Of a stretch of 64,000 nucleotides of DNA, positions 7,685 through 15,500 are shown piece after piece. A program made the position numbers and the translations under genes. Every line of letters starts with the position of its first letter. Position 1 is the stretch's first letter. The DNA comes from an uncultured Alkaliphilus sp. Its GTDB lineage: Bacteria; Bacillota; Clostridia; Peptostreptococcales; Natronincolaceae. The stretch lies in NCBI GenBank assembly GCA_938074565.1, contig CALJEQ010000009.1, forward strand, positions 1 to 64,000, in the 5' to 3' direction. Below the pieces are notes generated by a model. That model ran no database searches. It worked only from the letters and a program-made list of their open reading frames with translations, and was not told the origin of the DNA.

Positions 7685-9202
7685 TTATTTAGCTTGGTTT
7701 ACTAACTTATTAATAACATTGATTAATGGTTTTGTAGTTTCTGTAGCTTTAGTAATTGCATCAACATTTGGGTTAAGGGCTGATTGCTTACTAATATATT
7801 TACTCTCTAATAACTTTAAAGAGTTTTCAGCACCAGGTGCTTTTCCTTCGCTAGCTTCAGATGGAACGATTTTAACACTTTTAATATTACCACCTTCAAC
7901 AGTTAAAGTAATAGTAATAGATTCACCATAAAAACCAGTGCTTTCAGTTATTTTATAAGTTCCGTCTTTAAACCCAGCACCAGCAGGCTTTTGCTCAACA
8001 GGCTTTTGTTCAGCAGGCTTCTGTTCAGCAGGCTTTTGTTCAGCAGGCTTCTGTTCAGCAGGCTTCTGTTCAGCAGGCTTTTGCTCAGCAGGCTTCTGTT
8101 CAGCAGGCTTTTGCCCAGCAGGCTTTTGTTCAGCAGGCTTTTGCTCAGCAGGCTTTTGTTCAGCAGGCTTTTGTTCAGTATCCTTTTTATCTTCATCAGG
8201 TTTTACGTCAGTTGAAGCATCTGCTGTAAGAGGAGCCGCAGCACCTTCTAATGCAGTAACAATTGCAGATATTGTTGCTTTACTTGATACAGTAGCACCA
8301 GTAACGCCATCAACATTTAAATTTTGTGAAGCAATTACGCTTGCAATAGTTTCTTCAATTGCCTTATCGCCTAAACCTGGAGTTTCACCCATTGAAATAA
8401 TATCTATTTTAGTAATTTTACCACCTTCAATAGTAATACTTAATTCAATATCAGCCTTAAATCCTTCAGCTTTACCTGTATAGATACCATCTTCTAAACT
8501 AGATAAATCTAAAGTAATGGTTGCATCTTCAACTGGTTCTACAGAAGCATCAACTGTATCGCCTAGACCTAATGCATTTTTTACTGCTGCAATTAAACCT
8601 TCACTAGACTTTGTTGCACCAGATACAACATCAACTGTAAAAGATTGTGTTTCAATAATAGAATCAGCTACAGTTTTTGCAGCATTATCGCCTAAACCAG
8701 GAGTATCATTAATTTCAATAATATCAATAGAAACAATTTTTCCATTAGAAACTTCTACTTTAACCTTAATGTCTCCACCGTAACCTTGAGCCACACCTTC
8801 GTGGATACCATCAGGGAAAGAACCACCACCAGAAGCTTGAGCTATAGCAACTTTAATGGCTTCAATAGTTCCATTACTGGAAGAAGTAGCACCTGAAACA
8901 GTATCGACATCTGCTGATTGAGCTTCAATAACAGCATCAATTATTTTTAAAGCTGCTGCATCACCTAAACCAGGAGTTTCACTGTGATCCAATAGTTCAA
9001 TTTTAGCTATTTTTCCACCAGAAACAGTTAATTCAACTTTAATGTCTCCACCATAACCTTGACCAACACCTTCATAAGTTCCATCAATAAAAGCAGATGG
9101 AGCAGTAGTAGATTGTTGTTGTTTCCAAATTATACCACCAGCTAATAATACAATTGCAATTATAGGTAATATAATTATAGCGATTTTTTGTTGTTTATCC
9201 AC
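7685..9202 (-). CDS. Membrane-anchored protein with four FMN-binding-type domains
   Basis: 505 residues: a short cytoplasmic start, one hydrophobic anchor (about 7-25), then three tandem FMN-binding domains (about 36-120, 128-212 and 233-318). Each begins with GYGGD or similar, contains a TPGLGD loop and ends with the flavinylation-type motif SGATSSS, SGATKSS or TGATVSS. A 65-residue linker of 13 EQKPA-like pentapeptides (about 343-407) leads to a fourth, divergent domain (412-505) whose motif is degenerate (TKATETT). In RnfG/NqrC and extracytosolic redox proteins the motif threonine carries covalent FMN attached by ApbE. An outward-facing electron shuttle is a reasonable inference, but no ApbE or Rnf gene is in the window. 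AGGAGGTG precedes the ATG. Monocistronic. Confidence 0.85.
   Translation of the reverse strand: MDKQQKIAIIILPIIAIVLLAGGIIWKQQQSTTAPSAFIDGTYEGVGQGYGGDIKVELTVSGGKIAKIELLDHSETPGLGDAAALKIIDAVIEAQSADVDTVSGATSSSNGTIEAIKVAIAQASGGGSFPDGIHEGVAQGYGGDIKVKVEVSNGKIVSIDIIEINDTPGLGDNAAKTVADSIIETQSFTVDVVSGATKSSEGLIAAVKNALGLGDTVDASVEPVEDATITLDLSSLEDGIYTGKAEGFKADIELSITIEGGKITKIDIISMGETPGLGDKAIEETIASVIASQNLNVDGVTGATVSSKATISAIVTALEGAAAPLTADASTDVKPDEDKKDTEQKPAEQKPAEQKPAEQKPAGQKPAEQKPAEQKPAEQKPAEQKPAEQKPAEQKPAEQKPVEQKPAGAGFKDGTYKITESTGFYGESITITLTVEGGNIKSVKIVPSEASEGKAPGAENSLKLLESKYISKQSALNPNVDAITKATETTKPLINVINKLVNQAK
7981..8175. repeat. 13 tandem copies of a 15-bp repeat inside the FMN-binding gene
   Basis: Thirteen uninterrupted 15-bp units (consensus CAGCAGGCTTTTGTT on the + strand) differ only by a few silent or near-silent changes. 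On the coding strand they encode EQKPA pentapeptides, with one GQKPA and one EQKPV. Near-identity at DNA level indicates recent expansion and copy-number instability. Confidence 0.95.
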
Positions 9203-9392
9203 CGATAAACACCTCCTAATTATTTTTAAAGTTTATATAAACTTTGATAATAATATAATAACATAAAACAACCTGATTTTGAATAAATATTTACTGAAAA
9301 TAATATTAAATATTAATTAATATATTTTGTTAAAGTTAAAAATAGTATTAAAATTTGAAAAATTGGGACAAATAAATGGTTGTATCAATTAG

Positions 9393-9430
9393 AAGAAAAA
9401 AAGAGTAGGTTATATGCACCTACTCTTTTA
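9393..9430 (-). terminator. Terminator after nhaC (leftward)
   Basis: An 11-bp stem (9400-9410 with 9418-9428, AAAGAGTAGGT and its complement) with a 7-nt loop. On the - strand it is followed by a T run, matching the end of the leftward antiporter gene at 9478. The 60-bp A/T stretch before it holds no gene. Confidence 0.8.
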
Positions 9431-9477
9431 ATAAAAATAAAATATTTATTCATTTAAATGTTGTTATTATTTAAACA

Positions 9478-10896
9478 TTACTTAGCACTGGCAATAACTT
9501 GAGAATCTTCATCAATTTTAGAAATACCAATACCTAAATAAGCAAATAGTACATTAATAACAGGTATTAAAAGGTTAAAGAAAGCATAAGGTCCGTAAAC
9601 CATTGGATGAACACCTAAAGTAGTCCACATAAATGCTCCACAAGTATTCCACGGTACTAAGGCAGAAGTAACTGTACCGCCACCTTCTAATGCTCTAGAT
9701 AATACCTTAGGATGAATACCTTTTGCAATATATGCATCTTTATACATTCTACCAGGAACAACGATAGATAAATACTGTTCACCAGTTAATAGGTTAACTG
9801 CAATACAAGTAATAATAGTTGAAAGAACAAGTGAACCAGTATTGTTTGCAAACTTTAAAATTGTACTACCAACTGCATGTAACATGCCAGTCTTTTCCAT
9901 AACCCCACCAAATGCAAGGGCAATTAAGATTAACGAAACTGTCCACATCATTCCATCTAAACCACCACGAGTTAGTAGATAATCTACTGTTTCATTTCCA
10001 GACTCAATGGCAAAACCATAGTGAGATGCATCAATAATATCGCCAATATTAGATTTTTGGAAGATGGCTGCAAAAATACCACCTAAGAAAACACCACTAA
10101 TTAATCCAGGAAGAGCAGGTACTTTAAATAATACAATTAAGATAACAATAACAGGAGGAATTAATAACAGTGGAGAAATGGTAAAGTTATCAGCAATTGT
10201 AGATAATAACGTATTAATTTGAGATGTATCAATATTTTCTGCACCTGCATATTTTAATCCGAAAATACCATAAATCACTAAAGAAATTAATAGAGCAGGG
10301 ATAGTAGTATAGAACATACTTTTAATATGTTCAAATAAATTTGTTCCTGCCATAGCTGGGGCTAAGTTAGTAGTATCTGATAATGGAGACATTTTATCAC
10401 CAAAATATGCTCCGGAAACGATTGCCCCGGCAACAAGACCAATTGGCATATCAAGACCAATACCTACACCTAATAGAGCAATACCAACCGTACCAGCAGT
10501 TGTCCATGAACTACCTGTTGCTAAAGAAACGATACAACAAATTAGTACAGTTGCTACTAAGAAAATACCAGGAGATAATAGTTGTAAACCATAGTAAATC
10601 ATAGATGGTACTGTACCACTTAAAATCCATGTACCAATAACGCTACCGATTACCATTAGAATTAAAACTGCTTGTGTAGCCATTTTAATAGTATCAATTA
10701 TACCTTCCTCTAATTCAGACCATGAATAACCCAACATAAACACTGCAACAGCACCTGCTACAACCGTTGCAAAAATTAAAGGAATATGGGGGTCAGCTCC
10801 AAACGTTCTAATAGCCACAGACAGAGTAATAATTAAGATGACGATTGGTATAAGGGCGTGATAAAGCGTTGCTTCTTTCTTTTGTGTTAAATTCAT
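9478..10896 (-). CDS. nhaC: Na+/H+ antiporter of the NhaC family
   Basis: About 472 residues with roughly 11-12 hydrophobic spans. Segments matching NhaC include SLATGSSWTTAGTVGIALLG, VSGAYFGDKMSPLSDTTNLA and LVPWNTCGAFMWTTLGV. The family exchanges sodium for protons, and some members exchange organic acids (malate/lactate) or amino acids, so the substrate is open. A sodium role would suit a cell that also has a sodium-pumping decarboxylase. The ATG at 10896 is preferred because AAGGAGGAG lies 6 bp before it; the GTG at 10902 lies too close to that site. Monocistronic. The upstream region holds tandem operator-like dyads at 11061-11095. Confidence 0.88.
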   Translation of the reverse strand: MNLTQKKEATLYHALIPIVILIITLSVAIRTFGADPHIPLIFATVVAGAVAVFMLGYSWSELEEGIIDTIKMATQAVLILMVIGSVIGTWILSGTVPSMIYYGLQLLSPGIFLVATVLICCIVSLATGSSWTTAGTVGIALLGVGIGLDMPIGLVAGAIVSGAYFGDKMSPLSDTTNLAPAMAGTNLFEHIKSMFYTTIPALLISLVIYGIFGLKYAGAENIDTSQINTLLSTIADNFTISPLLLIPPVIVILIVLFKVPALPGLISGVFLGGIFAAIFQKSNIGDIIDASHYGFAIESGNETVDYLLTRGGLDGMMWTVSLILIALAFGGVMEKTGMLHAVGSTILKFANNTGSLVLSTIITCIAVNLLTGEQYLSIVVPGRMYKDAYIAKGIHPKVLSRALEGGGTVTSALVPWNTCGAFMWTTLGVHPMVYGPYAFFNLLIPVINVLFAYLGIGISKIDEDSQVIASAK

Positions 10897-11060
10897 AAAC
10901 ACTCCTCCTTATTTTATATTTATAATTTGTAGGGAATAATCCCTTTAATAAATCTATATGGAAATTAATTAAATAATAATACTCTTTTAATAGTAAATGT
11001 ATACTACATGTATAAATAATAATATCATATCAAATCAGAAAATTCAAATACATTTATAAA

Positions 11061-11095
11061 AATTGTAAATACAATAAAAAAATTGTAAATACAAA
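11061..11095. promoter_or_regulatory. Two operator-like dyads spaced 20 bp in the nhaC-usp divergent region
   Basis: ATTGTAAATACAAT (11062-11075, a perfect ATTGTA-AA-TACAAT dyad) is repeated as ATTGTAAATACAAA at 11082-11095. A further ATTGTA lies at 11103. The 20-bp step puts the sites on the same helical face. They lie 165 bp before nhaC and 247 bp before the stress gene, within a 445-bp A/T-rich gene-free region (10897-11341). The regulator is unknown; the MarR gene at 12.6 kb is one candidate. Confidence 0.5.
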
Positions 11096-11341
11096 TATAA
11101 ATATTGTAGCTTAAAGCATACCCCAGTATAAGACGGTTAATATTAATTTATTTTATTCATCCCAACAATTATTATACAACCAAATGAATAAAAATGCAAA
11201 TAGTGAAATATGTTAAAAAGCCAAGATAATATCTTTTGTAAGCACTCTTTATTAAATTGTTAATGAAATAATATATAGGGAATATATTTATAAAATAGAA
11301 GATGCTTATTCTATAGATGGATATGTAAAGGAGGGACTGCC

Positions 11342-12187
11342 ATGTTAATGGAGAAAGTATTAATTGCAACAGACTTCTCACCAGCAGCTGATCAATTGTT
11401 TAATTGCATATTTGAATTAAAACAAATGGGAATGGATGAAGCAATTTTAGTACATGCAGTTGATATACGGGTGGGTGAAGGCGCAATGGAAACACTTCAA
11501 CAGGCTGGTAAAAGAAGGTTGAAAGAACTGGCAAATAAATTGGAGTTTGCTGACATTAAGGTAAAAACCTATACACCCATAGGGTTTGCTGCAACAGAAA
11601 TTGTACAGATTGCTAAAGCAGAAGGTGTATCGTTAATTTTAATTGGATCAAGAGGTAAAAGCATAGTGAAAGAAGTATTTTTAGGTAGTACCACTTTTGA
11701 TGTGATTCGACTAACCGATGTTCCGGTATTGGTGGAAAAATACAATAGAAATGAATCAAATCAGTACACAAATGTATGTATTAATAAATTTCAGAAAATC
11801 CTATTACCCATTGACCTTTCCGATTGTTCTGAAATTATTCTTGAAAAAGTAATGCAGATGCCCACTGTTGCACAGGAGGTAATACTTCTTTCGGTGGTGG
11901 AGCAAGGGGAAACAGATCGAGAAGTTGAAAAGACAAAAGAAAACTATAGAGAATACCTAAATGATAAGGCAAATAAAATACAATCGTTAGGGATTGCTAC
12001 AAAAGTAGTGGTAGAAGTGGGAATACCATCAAAGTGTATTACGAAGTTGGCAGAAGAAGAACAAGTTACATCTATTATGATGGGTACAAGAGGAAAGGGT
12101 ATAATTAAAGCATTATTACTAGGAAGTACATCTGATGCAGTAGCAAGAACTTCTAATAGACCAGTAATATTAATACCTTGTTTGTAG
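11342..12187 (+). CDS. Tandem-domain universal stress protein
   Basis: 281 residues with two UspA domains (about 3-137 and 151-280). Each ends in the ATP-binding pattern G-x2-G-x9-G-S/T: GSRGKSIVKEVFLGST in the first and GTRGKGIIKALLLGST in the second. This suggests both halves bind nucleotide. Universal stress proteins are cytosolic and improve survival in growth arrest; the specific role is unknown. Start ATG 11342 has AGGAGG eight bases upstream; an in-frame ATG six bases later is possible. It stands alone and is followed by a terminator. Confidence 0.9.
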   Translation: MLMEKVLIATDFSPAADQLFNCIFELKQMGMDEAILVHAVDIRVGEGAMETLQQAGKRRLKELANKLEFADIKVKTYTPIGFAATEIVQIAKAEGVSLILIGSRGKSIVKEVFLGSTTFDVIRLTDVPVLVEKYNRNESNQYTNVCINKFQKILLPIDLSDCSEIILEKVMQMPTVAQEVILLSVVEQGETDREVEKTKENYREYLNDKANKIQSLGIATKVVVEVGIPSKCITKLAEEEQVTSIMMGTRGKGIIKALLLGSTSDAVARTSNRPVILIPCL

Positions 12188-12205
12188 TATTATTGTGTAT
12201 ATAAA

Positions 12206-12240
12206 AAGACCCCTATAACCATTTATGGGGTCTTATATTT
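12206..12240. terminator. Terminator between the stress protein and the small zinc-ribbon gene
   Basis: AAGACCCC (12206-12213) pairs with GGGGTCTT (12227-12234). It lies between two convergent genes, and its right arm includes the last bases of the leftward zinc-ribbon gene's stop codon. Confidence 0.75.
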
Positions 12241-12397
12241 GTGCAGAAATTACACAGGTTGTACCATCTTCTAATATTTTAAAAATTTGAAGTTCTTCTT
12301 TACGAGTATAAAATATTTCTATAAAACAGTTACTACAGAAATATCTGGATTTACTTAACTTACCAGTATGTTCATTACCACAAATAGGGCATTTCAT
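12233..12397 (-). CDS. Small zinc-ribbon protein (54 aa)
   Basis: A 54-codon gene with a strong ribosome site (TAGGAGGG) seven bases before its ATG at 12397. The N-terminal half carries two CxxC knuckles, CPICG (Cys3/Cys6) and CSNC (about Cys22/Cys25), the layout of a treble-clef or zinc-ribbon protein. The C-terminal half (EELQIFKILEDGTTC) is a short beta-rich tail. I recall similar unnamed proteins of this size in clostridia; the function is unknown. It converges on the universal stress gene, its stop overlapping the shared terminator, and is divergent from the marR gene. Confidence 0.75.
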   Translation of the reverse strand: MKCPICGNEHTGKLSKSRYFCSNCFIEIFYTRKEELQIFKILEDGTTCVISAQI

Positions 12398-12581
12398 AGA
12401 ATCCCTCCTAACAAATTATAAGAACCGAGAAGTTATTTATAAATATAATAAAATATAACACAACATTTTAATTATATATAAAAACAATACATTTGACAAT
12501 ATATAATTTGAAATTCGAAATATTTGATATTGAAATACAAATACTAGTAATATTATAATAGATTATAGAAGGAAAGGAAGG

Positions 12582-13028
12582 TTGATTTGTATTGAAGACG
12601 AACTAGCTTATATGTTGCAGAATTTCTACATATCCTTTAATAGTTGGATGAAATTTCAGTTTAAAAATAAATTTAATAGTAATTTTAATCTCACGCTCCC
12701 TCAATTCAAAGTGCTCTATATTATAAATAATCTTAAAATTTGTAATATGTCTAATTTAAGTGAAATGATGGAGGTAAATAAGGGAACCATGACAACTATG
12801 CTTAATAAGTTGGTGGAGGATGGTTATGTAAAAAGAAGTAATTCTATAAAAGATAGAAGAACAGTTTTTGTAGAATTAACGGATATAGGGATAGAAGCAG
12901 TGGGAGAATTGCAGTCTAAGATGTTAACAGCCCTAACTACTGTGGTAGAAAAACTACAGGAAGATCAACAGCAGGAAGTTAGTTCTGCTCTATCAAATTT
13001 AAGTAAAATATTTAAAGAGAAAAGGTAG
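12582..13028 (+). CDS. MarR-family transcriptional regulator
   Basis: 148 residues. The winged-helix core is visible as LPQFKVLYIINN (about 38-49), NLSEMMEVNKGTMTTMLNKL as the recognition region, and the wing VKRSNSIKDRRTVFVELTDIG. The DRR wing motif is typical of MarR. No ATG is suitably placed; a TTG at 12582 right after GAAGGAAAGGAAGG is taken as start, and an ATT at 12591 cannot be excluded. The ligand and targets are unknown. A/T-rich imperfect palindromes at about 12508-12545 may be its own operator. Monocistronic. Confidence 0.85.
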   Translation: MICIEDELAYMLQNFYISFNSWMKFQFKNKFNSNFNLTLPQFKVLYIINNLKICNMSNLSEMMEVNKGTMTTMLNKLVEDGYVKRSNSIKDRRTVFVELTDIGIEAVGELQSKMLTALTTVVEKLQEDQQQEVSSALSNLSKIFKEKR

Positions 13029-13059
13029 AAGGATAATGAAGTTTATCCTTCTACCTTTT
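13020..13059 (+). terminator. Terminator overlapping the marR stop codon
   Basis: A perfect 17-bp stem (13020-13036 with 13043-13059) around a 6-nt loop. The marR stop codon TAG (13026-13028) lies inside the left arm, and the right arm ends in CTTTTC. Confidence 0.85.
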
Positions 13060-13196
13060 CTCTTGCATATTCAAAATATTGTTGAAATATGCACGTTGTA
13101 AAAAAATAAACATAATATATAGTACGTTTTATAAAAAAGGCGACATTAGCAACTTTAATGGAGGAGGAAACCAGAAGAATAGAGGAGGTAAGAATT

Positions 13197-14627
13197 TTGA
13201 AAACACATAGTTTACAAGTTAACATATATGACAATTCAGACAAGATTGTTGTATCTAGAGAATTGGAAGAGTTAGTAAAAGAAATGGTAGTAGCTAGTAT
13301 GCCATTATCTTTTAATATAGAAGCATTAAAATGTCAAAGTATTATTATGAGAACAAATATTATTAAAAGAATAAAAAACTTTAATATAGGAAAAAAGGGA
13401 GAATTGACCTGTAAGGGAATATATTTAAAAGATTTTCCAAGCTGGAAACCGATGGAGGAATATAAAGAGGTTTGGGGAGAAGAATATTTTAATATAATAA
13501 GTTTAATTGATGATATAGTGAATAAAACTATAGGAGAAATTATTGTATTTAAAGATAAACCTATAAATGCTAGATACCATGATGTATGTGGAGGATCTAC
13601 AGAAAATAGTGAAAATATAGATGGAAATGTAGTGTTATATTTAAGAAGAGTTCTCTGTCAATATTGTGAGAAAGCTCCTTTGCAAAATAATTATAAAGAT
13701 ATTACATTGGAAGAGATTGAAGAAAAGTTAGATATAAATTTTGGTAGAATTGATGGACGAAAAAATATTTCAATAGAAAGTATGATTTATGATATAGAAC
13801 GGGATGACACAGGTAGAATAATCAGTTTAAATGTAGCAGGTAAAAAGTTTAGTGGAAAGGATGTAAAACACTTACTAAATTTAGAATCAACAAAATTTAG
13901 TTGGCAACCCCATACTATTCGATTTTTGAGTATTGGAAAAGGAGATGGAGTAGGGTTTTGTATGCATGGTGGAAACCATATGGCAAAAGAAGGAAAGTTA
14001 GCTCAAGACATTATAAAATACTATTATACGGGAGTAGAGATAAATAAAATTCAAAGTTTGAGTATAAATAAGCCACTTTTGGGAAAGGTAATAGTGATTG
14101 ACCCCGCTCATGGAGGTAGCCAAGGCGAAGATCACGTAAGTCCTAAAGGATTAAAAGAAAAAGAATTAAACTTAGAAATTGCTTTTAGTTTGGAAAAAAC
14201 ACTATCTAAACTTGGTGCAACTATCTACTTAACCCGTCATAAAGATAATTATGTCCCAATTACTGAAAGAGCAAAAGTCACTAATGATATAAAACCAAAC
14301 TTCTTTTTAACCATTCATCAAAATTTCATGAAGAATTCTTCTGTATCTGGTACTGAAATTTATTATTATCGAGGCGATAATGAAGCAAAGGTTTTAGGAC
14401 AATTGATTATGAAAGAAATTACAGAAAAGCTGGGAATGGTAAATAGGGGAGTTAAGACAGCTGAATTTTATTTGTTAAGGGATATTAATGTAAGTGGGCT
14501 TCATATTGAGGTTGGATACCTTTCAAATCCATCAGACGAAGAAAAACTAATGAATAATGACTTTAAGAATCAAATAGCAGAAGCAATAGCAGAAGCCTTT
14601 ATTTGCTATTTTCATCTAAGCTATTAG
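13197..14627 (+). CDS. SpoIID-like domain fused to an N-acetylmuramoyl-L-alanine amidase
   Basis: About 476 residues. Residues 17-285 match the SpoIID/LytB fold: VVASMPLSFNIEALKCQS, CGGSTENSE, KFSGKDVKHLLNLES, and GDGVGFCMHGGNHMAKEG leading to YYTGVEI. Residues about 296-475 are a zinc amidase of the Amidase_3 family with its ligands in place: H in DPAHGG, E in KELNLEIA, H in TIHQNF and catalytic E in HIEVGYLSN. SpoIID normally carries its catalytic glutamate in AAEMP; here the residue is serine (VASMP, S34), so lytic transglycosylase activity is doubtful while amidase activity looks intact. No signal peptide or membrane span is visible. The TTG at 13197 follows AGAGGAGGT with correct spacing; an in-frame ATG at 13158 would add 13 polar residues. 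A sporulation cell-wall role is inferred from domains and the neighbouring veg gene. Confidence 0.82.
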   Translation: MKTHSLQVNIYDNSDKIVVSRELEELVKEMVVASMPLSFNIEALKCQSIIMRTNIIKRIKNFNIGKKGELTCKGIYLKDFPSWKPMEEYKEVWGEEYFNIISLIDDIVNKTIGEIIVFKDKPINARYHDVCGGSTENSENIDGNVVLYLRRVLCQYCEKAPLQNNYKDITLEEIEEKLDINFGRIDGRKNISIESMIYDIERDDTGRIISLNVAGKKFSGKDVKHLLNLESTKFSWQPHTIRFLSIGKGDGVGFCMHGGNHMAKEGKLAQDIIKYYYTGVEINKIQSLSINKPLLGKVIVIDPAHGGSQGEDHVSPKGLKEKELNLEIAFSLEKTLSKLGATIYLTRHKDNYVPITERAKVTNDIKPNFFLTIHQNFMKNSSVSGTEIYYYRGDNEAKVLGQLIMKEITEKLGMVNRGVKTAEFYLLRDINVSGLHIEVGYLSNPSDEEKLMNNDFKNQIAEAIAEAFICYFHLSY

Positions 14628-14773
14628 AATGTAATCGTTAAGAAAGAATATAAGAAAGGGATATGGGTTCATAAAGTTTGGTCTAATATTTTATTGATTT
14701 AGTCAAAAATCACCCTTCAAACTCCATGAGTAGAGCTGTTTTCAGTTAAATCTTTAAAAAAATAAAAAAATGT

Positions 14774-14803
14774 TTGACAAGTGCATTAACCAAATTATAT
14801 AAT
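14774..14803 (+). promoter_or_regulatory. Upstream sigma-A promoter of veg (P1)
   Basis: TTGACA at 14774-14779 and TATAAT at 14798-14803 with an 18-bp spacer. Both hexamers are perfect consensus. Confidence 0.8.
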
Positions 14804-14816
14804 TATTATTTATGAT

Positions 14817-14845
14817 TTGACAAGTTGCATCTAGTGTGATATAAT
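14817..14845 (+). promoter_or_regulatory. Downstream sigma-A promoter of veg (P2)
   Basis: TTGACA at 14817-14822 and TATAAT at 14840-14845 with the ideal 17-bp spacer, 43 bp after P1. The -35 surroundings (TTTGACAAG then GCAT) are repeated between P1 and P2, suggesting duplication. Confidence 0.9.
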
Positions 14846-14877
14846 TTTATTTGTAGAATGTGAAAGAAGGTGATTTT

Positions 14878-15144
14878 TTGGCAACCAGAACTACCCTAAA
14901 TGAAATAAGAAGTAACATTGAAGGGTTTATAGGACAAAAGGTTACACTGAAAGCTAATAAAGGCAGAAAAAAGACACTAGTTAGAGAAGGAATTTTAGAA
15001 AACACATATCCTAATATATTTATAGTAAGAATCGATGGTGGATATGACTCAGTTCGTAGAGTGTCTTATAGTTACTCAGATATTTTGACTGAAACAGTAG
15101 AAGTTACTATCTGTAAAGATAATCATCAAATAAAAGTAAGTTAA
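14878..15144 (+). CDS. veg: Veg protein (DUF1021)
   Basis: 88 residues from a TTG start at 14878, placed by AAGAAGGTGAT upstream; a GTG at 14860 would lie in front of that site. The sequence NEIRSNIEGFIGQKVTLKAN, then GRKKTLVREGILENTYPNIF and YDSVRRVSYSYSDILT, is the Veg signature. Veg is a small, highly expressed protein linked in B. subtilis to biofilm control and spore outgrowth; its biochemistry is unresolved. Two consensus promoters fit strong constitutive expression. In many Firmicutes it lies just before spore-protein genes and ispE. Here 10 kb of other genes separate it from that group. Confidence 0.93.
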   Translation: MATRTTLNEIRSNIEGFIGQKVTLKANKGRKKTLVREGILENTYPNIFIVRIDGGYDSVRRVSYSYSDILTETVEVTICKDNHQIKVS

Positions 15145-15157
15145 AATAACCATATAA

Positions 15158-15190
15158 AAAATAGCTACCTAGATGGGTAGTTATTTTTTT
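15158..15190 (+). terminator. Terminator after veg
   Basis: An 11-bp stem (AAATAGCTACC at 15158-15168 with GGTAGTTATTT at 15176-15186, one G-U pair) runs into a T tract. The remaining gene-free sequence to 15500 is very A/T-rich and holds the arcA promoter. Confidence 0.8.
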
Positions 15191-15383
15191 ATATAAAAAA
15201 GATGCAATTAGGATTTAAAAAAAATATTAGAAAAAATTTGAATATATATGTGTAAATTATGAATATAAACAGTTATGGTTTTAAGGAAAAATCCCTTGGA
15301 ATTTAGTGGACAAATTACTTGTATTAAAATTTTGTTTAAATTAAAATTTTTTTAAAATACATACGGCTAATAAATATACATAA

Positions 15384-15397
15384 GATGAATAAAATTG
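15384..15397 (+). promoter_or_regulatory. Possible ArgR/AhrC half-site upstream of arcA
   Basis: GATGAATAAAATTG matches the ATGAATAAAA core of Gram-positive ARG boxes and lies 25-38 bp upstream of the arcA -35. A single site in A/T-rich DNA is weak evidence. Confidence 0.35.
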
Positions 15398-15421
15398 ACA
15401 CAAACCTTTAAAATAAGCCAC

Positions 15422-15450
15422 TTGATTTATGTATAAAACTTAGATATACT
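15422..15450 (+). promoter_or_regulatory. Probable promoter of arcA
   Basis: TTGATT (15422-15427) and TATACT (15445-15450) with a 17-bp spacer, about 50 bp upstream of the arcA start codon. Confidence 0.6.
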
Positions 15451-15500
15451 GTTGTTAGAATTTAAAAGTGCATTTGATAATATGGAAAGGGGTTGAGAAG

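Noticed and set aside
7981..8175. Regular short repeats resembling a CRISPR array
   Set aside because: Units are contiguous 15-mers without spacers and encode EQKPA in frame.
7948..8215. Long open frames on both strands of the 15-bp repeat array
   Set aside because: They are leucine/arginine-rich by-products of the tandem repeat; the frame of the FMN-binding protein explains the whole region.
9230..9400. Hidden gene between the FMN-binding gene and nhaC
   Set aside because: Only A/T-rich sequence and a terminator; no frame with a ribosome site.
11172..11381. 69-codon - strand frame upstream of the universal stress gene
   Set aside because: It overlaps the stress gene's ribosome site and start on the opposite strand and has low-complexity Ile/Tyr composition; no ribosome site.
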